The notes beneath the pieces are model-generated. The model saw only the letters and a program-made list of their open reading frames with translations. It did not search any database and had not been told where the DNA came from. Of a stretch of 64,000 nt of DNA, positions 1 through 9,055 are shown piece by piece. Origin of the DNA: Roseiarcus sp963798015 (GTDB lineage Bacteria > Pseudomonadota > Alphaproteobacteria > Rhizobiales > Beijerinckiaceae); contig CAWCSA010000023.1 in the NCBI GenBank assembly GCA_963798015.1, positions 682,001-746,000 on the forward strand. Reading direction: 5' to 3'. The stretch's first letter is position 1. Each line of letters opens with the position of its first letter. The position numbers and the translations under genes are program-made.

Positions 1-358
1 GATTGTCGGGCGTCAGATAGTAGGGCGTGTCGTACCAGATCCAGTCGATGCTCTCGGCTGCGACGAAACTCTGGATGTCGATCGTGCGGGCACTCTCGAG
101 CGCGACCGATTCCAGTTCCTCGTCCTCGAGCAGAACGTAGTCGTCCTCGCCGCGCGCGTAGCCTTTGACTTCATTGGCCTCAACGACGGGCTTGCCCGTT
201 TCGGCGTCGACATAGTGGCTCTGGACCCGATTGCCGGTCCGACGGTTCAGGACGTGGAACCGAACCTTGTCCTCTTCGCTCGTCGCCGACATCATCGCCA
301 CCGGACAGGTGACGAGGCTGAGCTTCATGTAGCCCTTCCAGAATGGACGCGCCGCCAT
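1..358 (-). CDS. ku: Ku-type DNA end-binding protein, N-terminal part (cut by window edge)
   Basis: Bacterial Ku binds double-strand DNA ends and recruits the LigD ligase in non-homologous end joining. Reading the minus strand from ATG at 358 gives 119 residues that begin MAARPFWKGYMKLSLVTCPV. The family pattern F-W-G-x-hydrophobic-L-V-x-C-P-V is followed by KVRFHVLNRRTGNRV and by an acidic stretch, EDDYVLLEDEELE. The frame stays open to base 1, so the C-terminal half lies outside the window. No ligD-like gene is present here. The start is chosen because it gives the standard Ku N-terminus. The family call is firm. Function as an end-joining factor is inferred from the family. Confidence 0.93.
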   Translation of the reverse strand, partial: MAARPFWKGYMKLSLVTCPVAMMSATSEEDKVRFHVLNRRTGNRVQSHYVDAETGKPVVEANEVKGYARGEDDYVLLEDEELESVALESARTIDIQSFVAAESIDWIWYDTPYYLTPDN

Positions 359-607
359 CGAAAGGTCCTTCCGTCACTCGCTTCAGCGCGCCGAGTCGCG
401 GGCGCATCTCACAGACCGTCGATCTTTCCAGCCTCACGCCAGTTAACGGCGCGAACCTGCGAAACCGAATTTCCGCGCCTTATGTTCCGGTTGCGTACAA
501 TTTATCTCGCTGCTTACAGAGCTTTATAGAGGTTCGCCAAGAAGATGGGACACGCCGGAAAGCAGACGGGCGCCACTGCGGCGCCTATCGAGAGCCAGGA
601 CAGCACG

Positions 608-805
608 ATGACGAAAATCGATTGTCTCATTGAGGTCGCCCAAAAATTGCGAGAGGCCCGCGCCCTCGGGGAACGAAGCTCGGACCGAGCGCTCTTGTAT
701 TTCATCGACATGACCATCGCCCACGTCTGCGACTCGCTGGATGCGCGCTCCGGGACCAAGGGCGCCGAGGACAATCACGCGAGCCCCATCAAAGCCGCCG
801 CGTGA
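608..805 (+). CDS. Small conserved-looking hypothetical protein (65 aa)
   Basis: A short ORF transcribed away from ku. From ATG 608 it reads MTKIDCLIEVAQKLREARAL, then a helix-rich segment that includes ALLYFIDMTIAHVCDSLDA, and ends in a polar tail. The composition looks like a real small helical cytoplasmic protein and not like a frame shadow. An in-frame ATG at 545 would add 21 less convincing residues. I recognise no domain and assign no function. A hairpin follows the stop directly, which supports this being a transcribed unit. Confidence 0.5.
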   Translation: MTKIDCLIEVAQKLREARALGERSSDRALLYFIDMTIAHVCDSLDARSGTKGAEDNHASPIKAAA

Positions 806-811
806 CCGCTC

Positions 812-828
812 GGAGGCGTTTCGCCTCC
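812..828 (+). terminator. Hairpin after the 65-aa ORF
   Basis: A perfect 7-bp stem (GGAGGCG/CGCCTCC) around a TTT loop starts 7 bases after the stop codon at 805. No clear T-run follows, so it is either a weak intrinsic terminator or a processing hairpin. Confidence 0.4.
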
Positions 829-1088
829 AGCCAACGAGCGATCTCCGCCGACCTATCTAGCCAGAGATTTGGACCTCTGCGACCCGCCAAGGCTTGATCC
901 CGTCCGCCCTCGCGAGCTTGCGCGACATTCGCTACCCAGGGCGAACTCAACATCGCCGTGGCGAGCTCGCGGCCTCGGAATGGCCCGTCCCCTCCTAAAA
1001 GCCCGACGCCTGTACACAAACGCGCCGTTCAGGCACAAGCGCCGCGTCCTCGCGCATGCGGGACCTTCGCCTTTCTGGGAATTTTCGC

Positions 1089-2132
1089 ATGGCTCGCGAC
1101 TCGGCGCTCAATGTCCCGGTCGGGATCATCGCTGCGATCATGATTTGCGTCGCCGCCTCTCAGGCGAGCGCCGTGTTTGCGCCCTTGGCGTTAGCCCTGT
1201 TCATCATCGCGCTGGTCTGGCCTTTGCAGTCCTGGTTGCAGGCTCGGATGCCGGCGCTCCTCGCGCTCGCCGTCACGATGACCTTTACCGTCGCCGTCTG
1301 TATCGCCTTCGCCTCGCTCGTCGCATGGGGATTTGGGCGCGTTGGGGTGTCTTTGATCGCCGATTCCGCGCGCTATCAGGCGATCTATGAGAGAGCGATC
1401 GATTGGCTCAACGACCGCGGAATTTCGGTCGCCGGTCTATGGAGCGAGCATTTCAACGTCGGCTGGCTCCTGCATTGGGCGGGACAGATCACCGGTCGCG
1501 TCAATACGACTTTGAGCTTCTGGCTGATCGCCCTTCTCTACGTCATCTTAGGTCTCATGGAAGTCGATGTCCTGCGCCGACGCGCGCGGGCCTATCTCCA
1601 GCCCGAGACCGCTCGCATCCTCCTGCAGGGCAGCGCGGCGACGGCGGTGAAGATCCGCAAGTATATGGAAGTGCGCACGCTGATGAGCGTGGCGACAGGC
1701 GTTCTCGTCGGCGCGTTCGCCTGGAGCGCCGGATTGCCTCTTGCCCTCGAATGGGGTGTGATCGCCTTCGCACTCAACTACATTCCGTTCATCGGCCCCT
1801 TCGTCGCCACCCTGTTTCCAACCCTGGTGGCGATGACTCAGTTCGAATCGTGGGAAGCCGTCGTCGGCGTCTTCGTCTGCCTCAACGTCATTCAATTCGT
1901 CGTCGGCAGCTACATCGAACCGCGTGTGTCCGGCGCCATGCTCGCCATGTCGCCGACAGTCGTGTTGCTGGCCGTTTTCTTGTGGACTTACCTTTGGGGC
2001 CTGTTCGGCGCCTTCATTGGCGTGCCGATCGTCATCGCGATCGTCACCTTCTGCGCCCATCATCCGTCCAGCCGCTGGATCGCTGATCTTCTCGGCGGGC
2101 CGGTGGAGAAGGGCGCCGTGGCGCGGGTTTAA
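1089..2132 (+). CDS. AI-2E family transporter (PerM/TqsA-like membrane protein)
   Basis: This is an inner-membrane permease of about 347 residues. Hydrophobic segments occur at the N-terminus (VGIIAAIMICVAASQASAVF, then a long hydrophobic run), in the middle (SFWLIALLYVILGLMEVDVL) and as a C-terminal cluster, with a soluble loop between. This is the usual layout of the family. Typical family stretches are WGVIAFALNYIPFIGPFVAT and YIEPRVSG near the C-terminus. Members export small molecules or signals such as AI-2, or exchange ions, so the substrate cannot be told from sequence. ATG 1089 is preferred over an upstream in-frame start at 1056 because it places the first membrane segment close to the N-terminus. 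The gene stands alone. Confidence 0.88.
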   Translation: MARDSALNVPVGIIAAIMICVAASQASAVFAPLALALFIIALVWPLQSWLQARMPALLALAVTMTFTVAVCIAFASLVAWGFGRVGVSLIADSARYQAIYERAIDWLNDRGISVAGLWSEHFNVGWLLHWAGQITGRVNTTLSFWLIALLYVILGLMEVDVLRRRARAYLQPETARILLQGSAATAVKIRKYMEVRTLMSVATGVLVGAFAWSAGLPLALEWGVIAFALNYIPFIGPFVATLFPTLVAMTQFESWEAVVGVFVCLNVIQFVVGSYIEPRVSGAMLAMSPTVVLLAVFLWTYLWGLFGAFIGVPIVIAIVTFCAHHPSSRWIADLLGGPVEKGAVARV

Positions 2133-2317
2133 GGGCGATGTGGCGTTGGACAGGATCGGCCTTAGTTCCGTTTTACTTCCGCGGCCCTAATCATTTCAAC
2201 CCTTTAGGACCCCGTTTAGTTCCGCGCTCGAAAATCGGCGTTTGAAATGCCTGACTTCGCCTTCGGAGTGACTTCGTAAGGCAGCCTATTGGACAGCGAT
2301 CAACGGTAAATTATAAC

Positions 2318-4099
2318 TTATTCCCGTGGGGCCAGATCAATCCGTTTTGGCGCCATAAGCGCCAAGCCGCCGTTCGGCCCCGGCCCAAGCGCGTGGACAT
2401 AGAAATGCGTCGGCTTGGATTCCGGCGCCATCACCGGTGACGGGGCGGAGACGACCCTAAGCCTCCCGCAAGCGCCGATCCAATCGACATGCCGGTGGCC
2501 ATGCATGACGATCACTCGGTCCGCATAGGGTTTGAGTACGCGCTGAAACCAGCTGCCGTTGATGAGAGCCGTGCCGATCCGCTCGGAGAATTTGGCGACC
2601 GGCATCGGATATTCGATCAAATGATGGTGCAACGCGACGATCCATCGCGCCCTGGGGTAGGCGTCGAGCGCAGCCATGAGCTTGCGCGCCTGGCCGACCG
2701 GAATCATGCCGAGAGCGTTGGTGAAGGAGAAATTCGTGTCGGCGTTCGAATTGAGGATTGCGACGCCAAGACCATCTTCCTCTGTTGGAGGCAAGATCAA
2801 CGGAAAGAGCTCATCCCACAGGCGCGCGAGCTGGTTCGACAACCGAAGTCCGCCCCGATCGGCGAAAGCCTCGATCGCCTGACGCCGCGGCGCAAGCGTC
2901 GCCGCAAGCGTGAGACCGGGCTCCGCGGCGCCCGCGCTCATCACGCGCAAGCGGTCGGCGCCAAAGGCGGCCATCGCTGACAAAGCGCGCATCTTGCGTA
3001 ATGTTTTCGCCGGACTGAACGGCAGGTCGAGGCGGGCCGGGTTGGCGCGGTCGACGACATTGACGTCGTGATTGCCCGGCAGAACGAGGATCCGGCCAGC
3101 GAGATCCGGATGGCCGCCAAGAATGTCGAAGAATTCGGCCCATTCGCCCGAGCGCCCGGCGTCGGTCATGTCTCCGGTGATGAGGATAAGGTCCAGCGGC
3201 CGGGCGGCGTGCTCGGCCTCAAGGCGAGCCATGACCCGCCTCACGCGCTCATTGCCGCGCGGGCCGCCCCGCCCGCTCTCGATCCTGAAGCCGTAACGCT
3301 CGCCGACGATATGGATGTCGGAGAGATGCGCGACTCGCCAGACGCGATCGCCTGATCGCGCGGCGTCGAATCCCTGGAGGTCGAGCGGTTGGTCCATGCT
3401 CGCGTCGGCGAAGCCCCAGACCAGCGAAGCCGCGGCGAGGTAGGCGGACATGATCACGATGGCGTTGGCAAGCGTGGGTACGATCAGATGATGCGGGACG
3501 GCGAGATCAGCGGCCGAGCCGATCCAGCGCGTATAAGGCCATGCAACGCTCGCGACCAATGTCGCGACGGCGGCGAGCAGGATCCCAGCGGTCGCGCAGC
3601 TCGTGGCTCGCATGCGCGCCAGCTGCGCTCCGCCGCGCGTCGGGAAAGCCCGTTCAGCCAAATGCCGGATCGCCTCGCGGCACAAGGCGTACCCAGGCTG
3701 AACGCCAAGCGCGTTGAGCGCCCAGAAGTTGGCCTCTGCAACGCGAAACAATGGACGCCAGCCGAACCAGCCTGCGGCGACGATCGCCAGAAACACGAGC
3801 GCGGCGCCGTATCCGTACAATTCCAGGACCCTGGAAAAAACGCCGCCGACCCACGCCGTGACGATCAGCGGCGCGAGACCAAGGATCGCCGCCGGCAACA
3901 CGATCGACACGATCCATGCGAGCAGGAGCTTGGTCAGGCTGATTTCGGCCAGCAGGCTGCCGGCGATCGCCAGAAGCGACTTCTGCTTAGGGCTCGAGAC
4001 GTCGTCCTCAGCGTCGCCATTGCGCGGATCGAGGATCAACTTCTCGCGATCCGCAAGCTTGGTCTCAGCGCTCGAGGGGAAAACGTCGGGCGCTCGCAT
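2318..4099 (-). CDS. Metallophosphoesterase with N-terminal membrane domain
   Basis: The C-terminal half is a calcineurin-like phosphoesterase. It has HLSDIHI (metal-binding D and H, about residue 261), ITGDMTDAG, LPGNHDVN, a HHH motif in ALHHHLIEYP and the final MHGHRHVDW. Together these supply the two-metal site. The N-terminal ~230 residues hold about four hydrophobic segments (roughly 57–81, 97–112, 168–188 and 206–228), so the enzyme should be membrane-anchored with its catalytic domain on one face. The protein is about 593 residues, long for this family because of the membrane part. A TTG at 4111 could add four residues. The substrate is unknown; homologues act on nucleotides, phospholipids or phosphoproteins. 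It is divergent from the next gene. Confidence 0.85.
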   Translation of the reverse strand: MRAPDVFPSSAETKLADREKLILDPRNGDAEDDVSSPKQKSLLAIAGSLLAEISLTKLLLAWIVSIVLPAAILGLAPLIVTAWVGGVFSRVLELYGYGAALVFLAIVAAGWFGWRPLFRVAEANFWALNALGVQPGYALCREAIRHLAERAFPTRGGAQLARMRATSCATAGILLAAVATLVASVAWPYTRWIGSAADLAVPHHLIVPTLANAIVIMSAYLAAASLVWGFADASMDQPLDLQGFDAARSGDRVWRVAHLSDIHIVGERYGFRIESGRGGPRGNERVRRVMARLEAEHAARPLDLILITGDMTDAGRSGEWAEFFDILGGHPDLAGRILVLPGNHDVNVVDRANPARLDLPFSPAKTLRKMRALSAMAAFGADRLRVMSAGAAEPGLTLAATLAPRRQAIEAFADRGGLRLSNQLARLWDELFPLILPPTEEDGLGVAILNSNADTNFSFTNALGMIPVGQARKLMAALDAYPRARWIVALHHHLIEYPMPVAKFSERIGTALINGSWFQRVLKPYADRVIVMHGHRHVDWIGACGRLRVVSAPSPVMAPESKPTHFYVHALGPGPNGGLALMAPKRIDLAPRE

Positions 4100-4254
4100 C
4101 GCGTTGGACAACAGAATTTCCGGGGATGTCGAAAGCCCATAGCATGCCGCGCTTCCCTCCGATAGCGACGCATCCCGGCCGACGAGGCGGCGCCTCCGTT
4201 CATCTGGCGTTCAAACGGCGCGTCCACAATCGAGGCCTAAGGAGGATCCACTTC

Positions 4255-4764
4255 ATGTTTCGCAAGCTTGTCTTATCTCTCGCCGCCGCGGTGGGGTTAG
4301 TCTCTCTGCTGGCCGTTCCCGCTGAAGCGGCGATCGACGCTGGCGCTTTCGCGCCGCCGGCCGCGCTGGCCGAGACCTCGCCGGTCCAAGACGTGCAGTT
4401 CGTCTGGGGCGGGCAGCGCTATTGCTGGTACACTTCAGCCTGGCGGGGCCCCGGCTGGTACCGATGCGGCTTTGCGTGGAATCGCGGGATCGGCTGGGGC
4501 GGCGGCGCCGGCTGGCACGGTTGGAACCACCGGAACGTCCACGTCAATCGTAACGTCCATGTTCATCGTAACGTCCATGTAAACCGACCCGGCCACAGAC
4601 CAGGTCACGGTGGCGGCCACCGCCCCGGCAACAGGCCTGGCCACGGAGGCGGCCATCGCCCCGGCCACGGCGGCGGTCATCGCCCCGGCGGGGGTGGTCA
4701 TCGGGGCGGCGGCGGACACCGCGGTGGTGGAGGTCATCGAGGGGGCGGCGGCCACCGTCGCTGA
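4255..4764 (+). CDS. Secreted Gly/His-rich repeat protein
   Basis: ATG 4255 follows a strong ribosome site (AAGGAGG). The product is 169 residues. It begins with a clear signal peptide (MFRKLVLSLAAAVGLVSLLA, cut near AEAA), then has an aromatic middle with two Cys (RYCWYTSAW and YRCGFAW), three NVHV/HVNR repeats, and a low-complexity tail of GHRPGHGGG and GGHRGGG units. The His content suggests metal binding or an extracytoplasmic structural role. The middle resembles small exported proteins common in Hyphomicrobiales, but no enzyme fold is visible. It precedes the efflux operon by about 80 bases, and a functional link is not shown. Confidence 0.75.
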   Translation: MFRKLVLSLAAAVGLVSLLAVPAEAAIDAGAFAPPAALAETSPVQDVQFVWGGQRYCWYTSAWRGPGWYRCGFAWNRGIGWGGGAGWHGWNHRNVHVNRNVHVHRNVHVNRPGHRPGHGGGHRPGNRPGHGGGHRPGHGGGHRPGGGGHRGGGGHRGGGGHRGGGGHRR

Positions 4765-4845
4765 GCTTATCCGAAGCGATAGCGCAGAACGGCCGCCCCT
4801 GATCGTTGCGCCCTCTGCGCTCGCGCGATAAGCACGGGCGGGCCC

Positions 4846-5970
4846 GTGAGAGGACTCGCCTTGGCTTCATACCCCGCTCATCCCCAAGCGCGCGGACGCA
4901 TTCGCGCGCTTGTCGGCGTTGTTGCGCTCGGCCTGTCCGTGGCCGGCTGCAATCAGGAAGCCAAGACCGAGCCGCCGCAGCCCCGCCCGGTCCGCACTGT
5001 CACGGTTGAGAAAGGCGCGATCGGCGACGCCGTTCAGCTTACCGGGGACATCCGCGCCGAAAATGAGGTGAACCTCGCCTTCCGCATTGGCGGGCGGATC
5101 ATCGAACGGAAAGGCGAGGTCGGCGATAAAGTCGAGCCGGACCAGGTGCTGGCGAAGCTCGATCCGCAGGACGAACTCAACACGCTCCGCTCGGCGCAGG
5201 CGGCCCTCACCGCGGCCCAGGCCCAGCAGGTCGAGGCGCAGAACACTTTCGATCGCCAGAACCACCTGATGGAACGCGGCTTTACGACACGAGCGATTTT
5301 TGATCAGGCGAACCAGGCGTTGCAGACGGCGCAGGCCCGGGTGGACGATGCGAGCGCGCAGCTGGATATCGCCCAGGACCGGGTTGGCTTTACCGAGCTC
5401 AGGGCCAATGTCGAGGGGACGATCACCGCGCGATCCGCCGAGTCGGGTCAAGTGGTGCAGGCGGGACAGCAAATCTTCACCATCGCTCGACAGGACGGGC
5501 GCGACGCCGTGTTTGACGTTCCAGCCCAGGTTCTGCGCGCCGCGCCGACGGACGCGACGATCACCATTGCGCTCGCCAACGATCCCTCGGTGACCGCGAA
5601 GGCGCGCGTCCGGACGGTCTCGCCTCAGGCCGATCCGGTTACGCGCACATTCCAGGTGAGGCTCAGCCTTATCGATCATCCGGAGGCCATGCGTCTCGGC
5701 GCCACGGTGACCGGGCGCCTTCAGCTCGAGAGCGGCGCCGGCATTTCGATTCCGGCGAGCGCGCTGACCTCGACCAACGCGAAGCCGGCGGTGTGGATCG
5801 TCGATCCGCAAAACCTTACCGTTGCGCTGCGCAATGTCGAAGTTCAGCGGTTCGATCCGGCGTCGGCCGTGATCTCGCAGGGCCTCACGCCCGGCGACGT
5901 GGTGGTGACGGCGGGCGTCCAGGCGCTGCATCCGGGCCAGAAAGTGCGGCTCCTCGGAGCGACTTCGTGA
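4846..5970 (+). CDS. RND efflux periplasmic adaptor (HlyD/AcrA type lipoprotein)
   Basis: The membrane-fusion subunit of a tripartite efflux pump, 374 residues. The N-terminus has a signal peptide with the lipobox LSVAGC, so the Cys is probably lipidated. Next come the first lipoyl half (AENEVNLAFRIGGRIIERKG), an alpha-helical hairpin rich in Ala/Gln (about 100–170), the second lipoyl half (GTITARSAESGQVVQAGQQI) and the beta-barrel and proximal domains. The start is GTG 4846, or possibly TTG 4861; both keep the lipobox. The stop overlaps the pump gene by four bases (GTGA), so the two are translationally coupled. No outer-membrane channel gene lies nearby, so a TolC elsewhere is presumably used. 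Substrates are unknown. Confidence 0.93.
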   Translation: MRGLALASYPAHPQARGRIRALVGVVALGLSVAGCNQEAKTEPPQPRPVRTVTVEKGAIGDAVQLTGDIRAENEVNLAFRIGGRIIERKGEVGDKVEPDQVLAKLDPQDELNTLRSAQAALTAAQAQQVEAQNTFDRQNHLMERGFTTRAIFDQANQALQTAQARVDDASAQLDIAQDRVGFTELRANVEGTITARSAESGQVVQAGQQIFTIARQDGRDAVFDVPAQVLRAAPTDATITIALANDPSVTAKARVRTVSPQADPVTRTFQVRLSLIDHPEAMRLGATVTGRLQLESGAGISIPASALTSTNAKPAVWIVDPQNLTVALRNVEVQRFDPASAVISQGLTPGDVVVTAGVQALHPGQKVRLLGATS

Positions 5971-8900
5971 GTTCACTTAATCTTTCCGATTGGGCGCTGA
6001 AGCACCGCTCCTTTATCGTCTTCATTATGATCGCGGCGACGCTGGCCGGCGTCGTGTCCTTTTTCAGCCTTGGCCGCGCGGAAGATCCGCCCTTCACCTT
6101 TCGCACCATGATCGTGCAGGCCGGATGGCCGGGCGCGAGCATGGACGACACGCTGAGCCAAGTGACCGAACGGCTCGAACGCAAACTGCAGGAGACGCCA
6201 GGTCTCGACTTTCTGCGCAGCTCCACCATTCCCGGACGCACGACGATCTTCGTCAACCTCAAGGGATCGACCAAAGCCTCCGAAGTGCCGGACATCTGGT
6301 ACCAGGTGCGCAAGAACATCGGCGACATCCGCGGCACGCTGCCGGCCGGCGTCGTCGGACCCGGCTTCAACGACGACTTCGGCGACACGTTCGGCCTGAT
6401 CTACGGCTTCACCGCCGACGGCTTCACCCACCGCGAACTCCGCGACTACGTCGAAGACATCCGCTCGCGTCTCTTGCAAGTTCCGGACGTATCAAAGATC
6501 GAGCTCCTGGGCGCGCAGGACGAACAGATCTTCGTCGAGTTCTCGACCCAGGAACTTGCCGGCCTCGGCATCGACCGGGCGGCCTTGCTAGCAGCGCTGA
6601 GAGCCCAGAATGCGGTCAGCCCTGCGGGCTCCCTCGAGACTGGCGATGAAAAGATTTCGCTCCGTGTTTCCGGCGCCTTCGGCTCGGAGGCCGACCTTCT
6701 CAACGTCAACTTCCTCTCCAACGGACGGCTGATCCGGCTGCGCGACATCGCGACCGTCAGGCGCGGCTATTCCGATCCGCCGCAGCCTCTGTTTCGCGTC
6801 AATGGCAAGCCGGCGATCGGCCTCGCCATCGCAATGCGCGACGGCGGCGACATTTTGACGCTCGGCCGCAACGTGAAGAAGGCGATCGACGGCAGCGTCG
6901 CCAACCTGCCGATCGGCATCGACGCGTCGCTGGTCAGCGACCAGCCGGTCGTGGTTCAGACCGCGATCGGCGAGTTCATGGAATCGCTCTGGCAGGCGAT
7001 CGCCATCATCATGGCGGTCAGCATCATCAGCCTTGGGTTGAGACCGGGTTCGGTGGTGGCGCTGACGATTCCGCTGACCATCGCGATCGTGTTTCCGATC
7101 ATGCAGGCGATGCACATCGACCTCCAGCGCATCTCGCTCGGCGCGCTGATCATTTCCCTGAGCCTGCTCGTCGACAGCGCCATGACCGCGATTGACGTGA
7201 TGACGACCCGGCTCGCCCAGGGCGACAGCAAGGAAGAAGCCGCGTCTTTCGCTTACAAGACGCTGGCGCTGCCGATGCTGACCGGCACCTTTGTCACCAT
7301 CGCCGGCTTCGTGCCGATCGGCTTCGCCCGCAGCGCAGCCGGCGAATACACGTTCTCGATCTTCGCCGTGGTGACGATCGCGCTCATCGTCTCCTGGTTC
7401 GTCGCGGTCCTGTTCGCCCCGCTGCTCGGCGTCTGGATCCTCAAGAAGCCGGAGAACGCGACGGAGGCTCAACCCAACTTTGTCTTGCGCGCGTTCCGTT
7501 CGATCCTCGTCGGCGCCATGCGGATGCGCTGGATAACAATCGCGGTGACGCTCGCCTGTTTCGCCGCTGCGCTGCTCGCGCTGCCTTACGTGCCGCGGCA
7601 GTTCTTCCCGGCCTCCGACCGCCCGGAACTCGTCGTCGATCTGACCTTGCCGCAGAACGCCTCGATCTTCGGCAGCGAAGCCGCGTCAGCCAAGGTCGAC
7701 GCGATACTGAAAGACGATCCCGACGTCGCCAGCTGGAGCACCTATGTCGGACGCGGCGCGATCCGCTTCTATCTGCCGCTCGACGTCAAGCTCCCAAATG
7801 ATTTCTTCTCGCAGATCGTGGTGATCGCCAAAGACGTTGCGGCCCGCGACCGGCTGCACGCCAAGCTCGAGAAAGTGCTGGCTGAGCAGCTGCCGAACGC
7901 GGTTACGCGGGTGTCGCCGCTCGAGCTCGGGCCGCCAGTCGGATGGCCGGTGCAATATCGCGTCAGCGGGCCGGACCCGGCGCAAGTGCGCGAGATCGCG
8001 CTCAAGCTTGGCCAGACAATGGGCGAGAATTCTAATCTCCGCCTCGTCAATTTCGACTGGATGGAGCCGTCGCGTGAGATCCGGGTCCGTATCGACCAGG
8101 ACCAGGCGCGGCTGCTTGGGTTGAGTTCGCAGACGCTGGCCGAAACGCTCAACGCTGTCATGTCGGGAACGCCGATCACTCAGGTTCGTGACGGCATTTA
8201 TCTCATCAATGTCGTCGCGCGCGCGAATGACGAACAGCGTGTCTCGCTCTCCACCCTTCGCTCTTTGCAGTTGCCGCTCCCCGGCGGGCGCACCGTGCCG
8301 CTCAGCCAGATTGCGACCTTCGATTTCGATCAGGAATATCCCTTGATCTGGCGCCGCGACAGGGTCCCGACCCTTACCGTTCAGGCCGATGTCCGCGACG
8401 CCGCGACGCCCGAAGGCGCGGTCGCTTCGCTCCAACCGGGCATCGAGAAACTCGAGGCGAGCCTCCCGAGCGGTTACCACATCGCGACCGGCGGCACGGT
8501 CGAAGAGAGCGCGGCGTCGCAGGCGTCCGTGTTCGCGCTGCTGCCGGCCGCGTTATTCCTGATGCTCCTTTTCCTGATGGCGCAATTGCACAGTTTCGGA
8601 CGCGTGGCGCTGGTGGTGGCGACCGTGCCGCTCGGACTGATTGGCATCGTTCTTGCGCTCCTCCTCGCCAACCGGCCGCTCGGATTCGTGGCCATTCTCG
8701 GCATCCTCGCGCTCGTCGGCATGATCGCCCGCAACGCCGTCATCCTGATCGACCAGATCGAGACCGAACGGGCGCAAGGGCGTGACATCTGGACCGCAGT
8801 GGTCGAGGCGACGCTCTCGCGCTTCCGCCCGATCATGCTGACGGCGGTCTCGACCGTGCTCGGCCTGATCCCAATCGCGCCGACGGTGTTCTGGGGGCCG

Positions 8901-9023
8901 ATGGCCTTCGCCATCATGGGCGGCCTGTTCGTCGCTACTTTGCTGACGCTGCTGGTACTGCCGGTCTTCTACATCACGCTCTACCGGGCAAAGCAGCCGG
9001 TGGAAGCGGCGGTCGCGGCCTAG
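5967..9023 (+). CDS. RND efflux pump permease (AcrB/MexB superfamily)
   Basis: A proton-driven inner-membrane pump of 1018 residues, the usual length for the family. The GTG start at 5967 overlaps the adaptor stop. After a short cytoplasmic N-terminus comes TM1 (SFIVFIMIAATLAGVVSFFS), then the first periplasmic domain (FRTMIVQAGWPGAS…). A central block of membrane helices contains SLGALIISLSLLVDSAMTAI, the region that holds the proton-relay acid. The second periplasmic domain and C-terminal helices follow (LGFVAILGILALVGMIARNA). The sequence looks like the less-studied alphaproteobacterial branch paired with lipoprotein adaptors, not like classical AcrB. Start choice rests on coupling and homology; an earlier in-frame start would run through the adaptor gene. 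Confidence 0.95.
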   Translation: MSSLNLSDWALKHRSFIVFIMIAATLAGVVSFFSLGRAEDPPFTFRTMIVQAGWPGASMDDTLSQVTERLERKLQETPGLDFLRSSTIPGRTTIFVNLKGSTKASEVPDIWYQVRKNIGDIRGTLPAGVVGPGFNDDFGDTFGLIYGFTADGFTHRELRDYVEDIRSRLLQVPDVSKIELLGAQDEQIFVEFSTQELAGLGIDRAALLAALRAQNAVSPAGSLETGDEKISLRVSGAFGSEADLLNVNFLSNGRLIRLRDIATVRRGYSDPPQPLFRVNGKPAIGLAIAMRDGGDILTLGRNVKKAIDGSVANLPIGIDASLVSDQPVVVQTAIGEFMESLWQAIAIIMAVSIISLGLRPGSVVALTIPLTIAIVFPIMQAMHIDLQRISLGALIISLSLLVDSAMTAIDVMTTRLAQGDSKEEAASFAYKTLALPMLTGTFVTIAGFVPIGFARSAAGEYTFSIFAVVTIALIVSWFVAVLFAPLLGVWILKKPENATEAQPNFVLRAFRSILVGAMRMRWITIAVTLACFAAALLALPYVPRQFFPASDRPELVVDLTLPQNASIFGSEAASAKVDAILKDDPDVASWSTYVGRGAIRFYLPLDVKLPNDFFSQIVVIAKDVAARDRLHAKLEKVLAEQLPNAVTRVSPLELGPPVGWPVQYRVSGPDPAQVREIALKLGQTMGENSNLRLVNFDWMEPSREIRVRIDQDQARLLGLSSQTLAETLNAVMSGTPITQVRDGIYLINVVARANDEQRVSLSTLRSLQLPLPGGRTVPLSQIATFDFDQEYPLIWRRDRVPTLTVQADVRDAATPEGAVASLQPGIEKLEASLPSGYHIATGGTVEESAASQASVFALLPAALFLMLLFLMAQLHSFGRVALVVATVPLGLIGIVLALLLANRPLGFVAILGILALVGMIARNAVILIDQIETERAQGRDIWTAVVEATLSRFRPIMLTAVSTVLGLIPIAPTVFWGPMAFAIMGGLFVATLLTLLVLPVFYITLYRAKQPVEAAVAA

Positions 9024-9055
9024 CGGCAAAGTCCAGCTGCCCGCGGGAGGACGTC

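Noticed and set aside
4867..5976. 369-aa minus-strand ORF opposite the RND adaptor
   Set aside because: Frame shadow: Arg/His-rich with no motifs, fully opposite a recognised gene.
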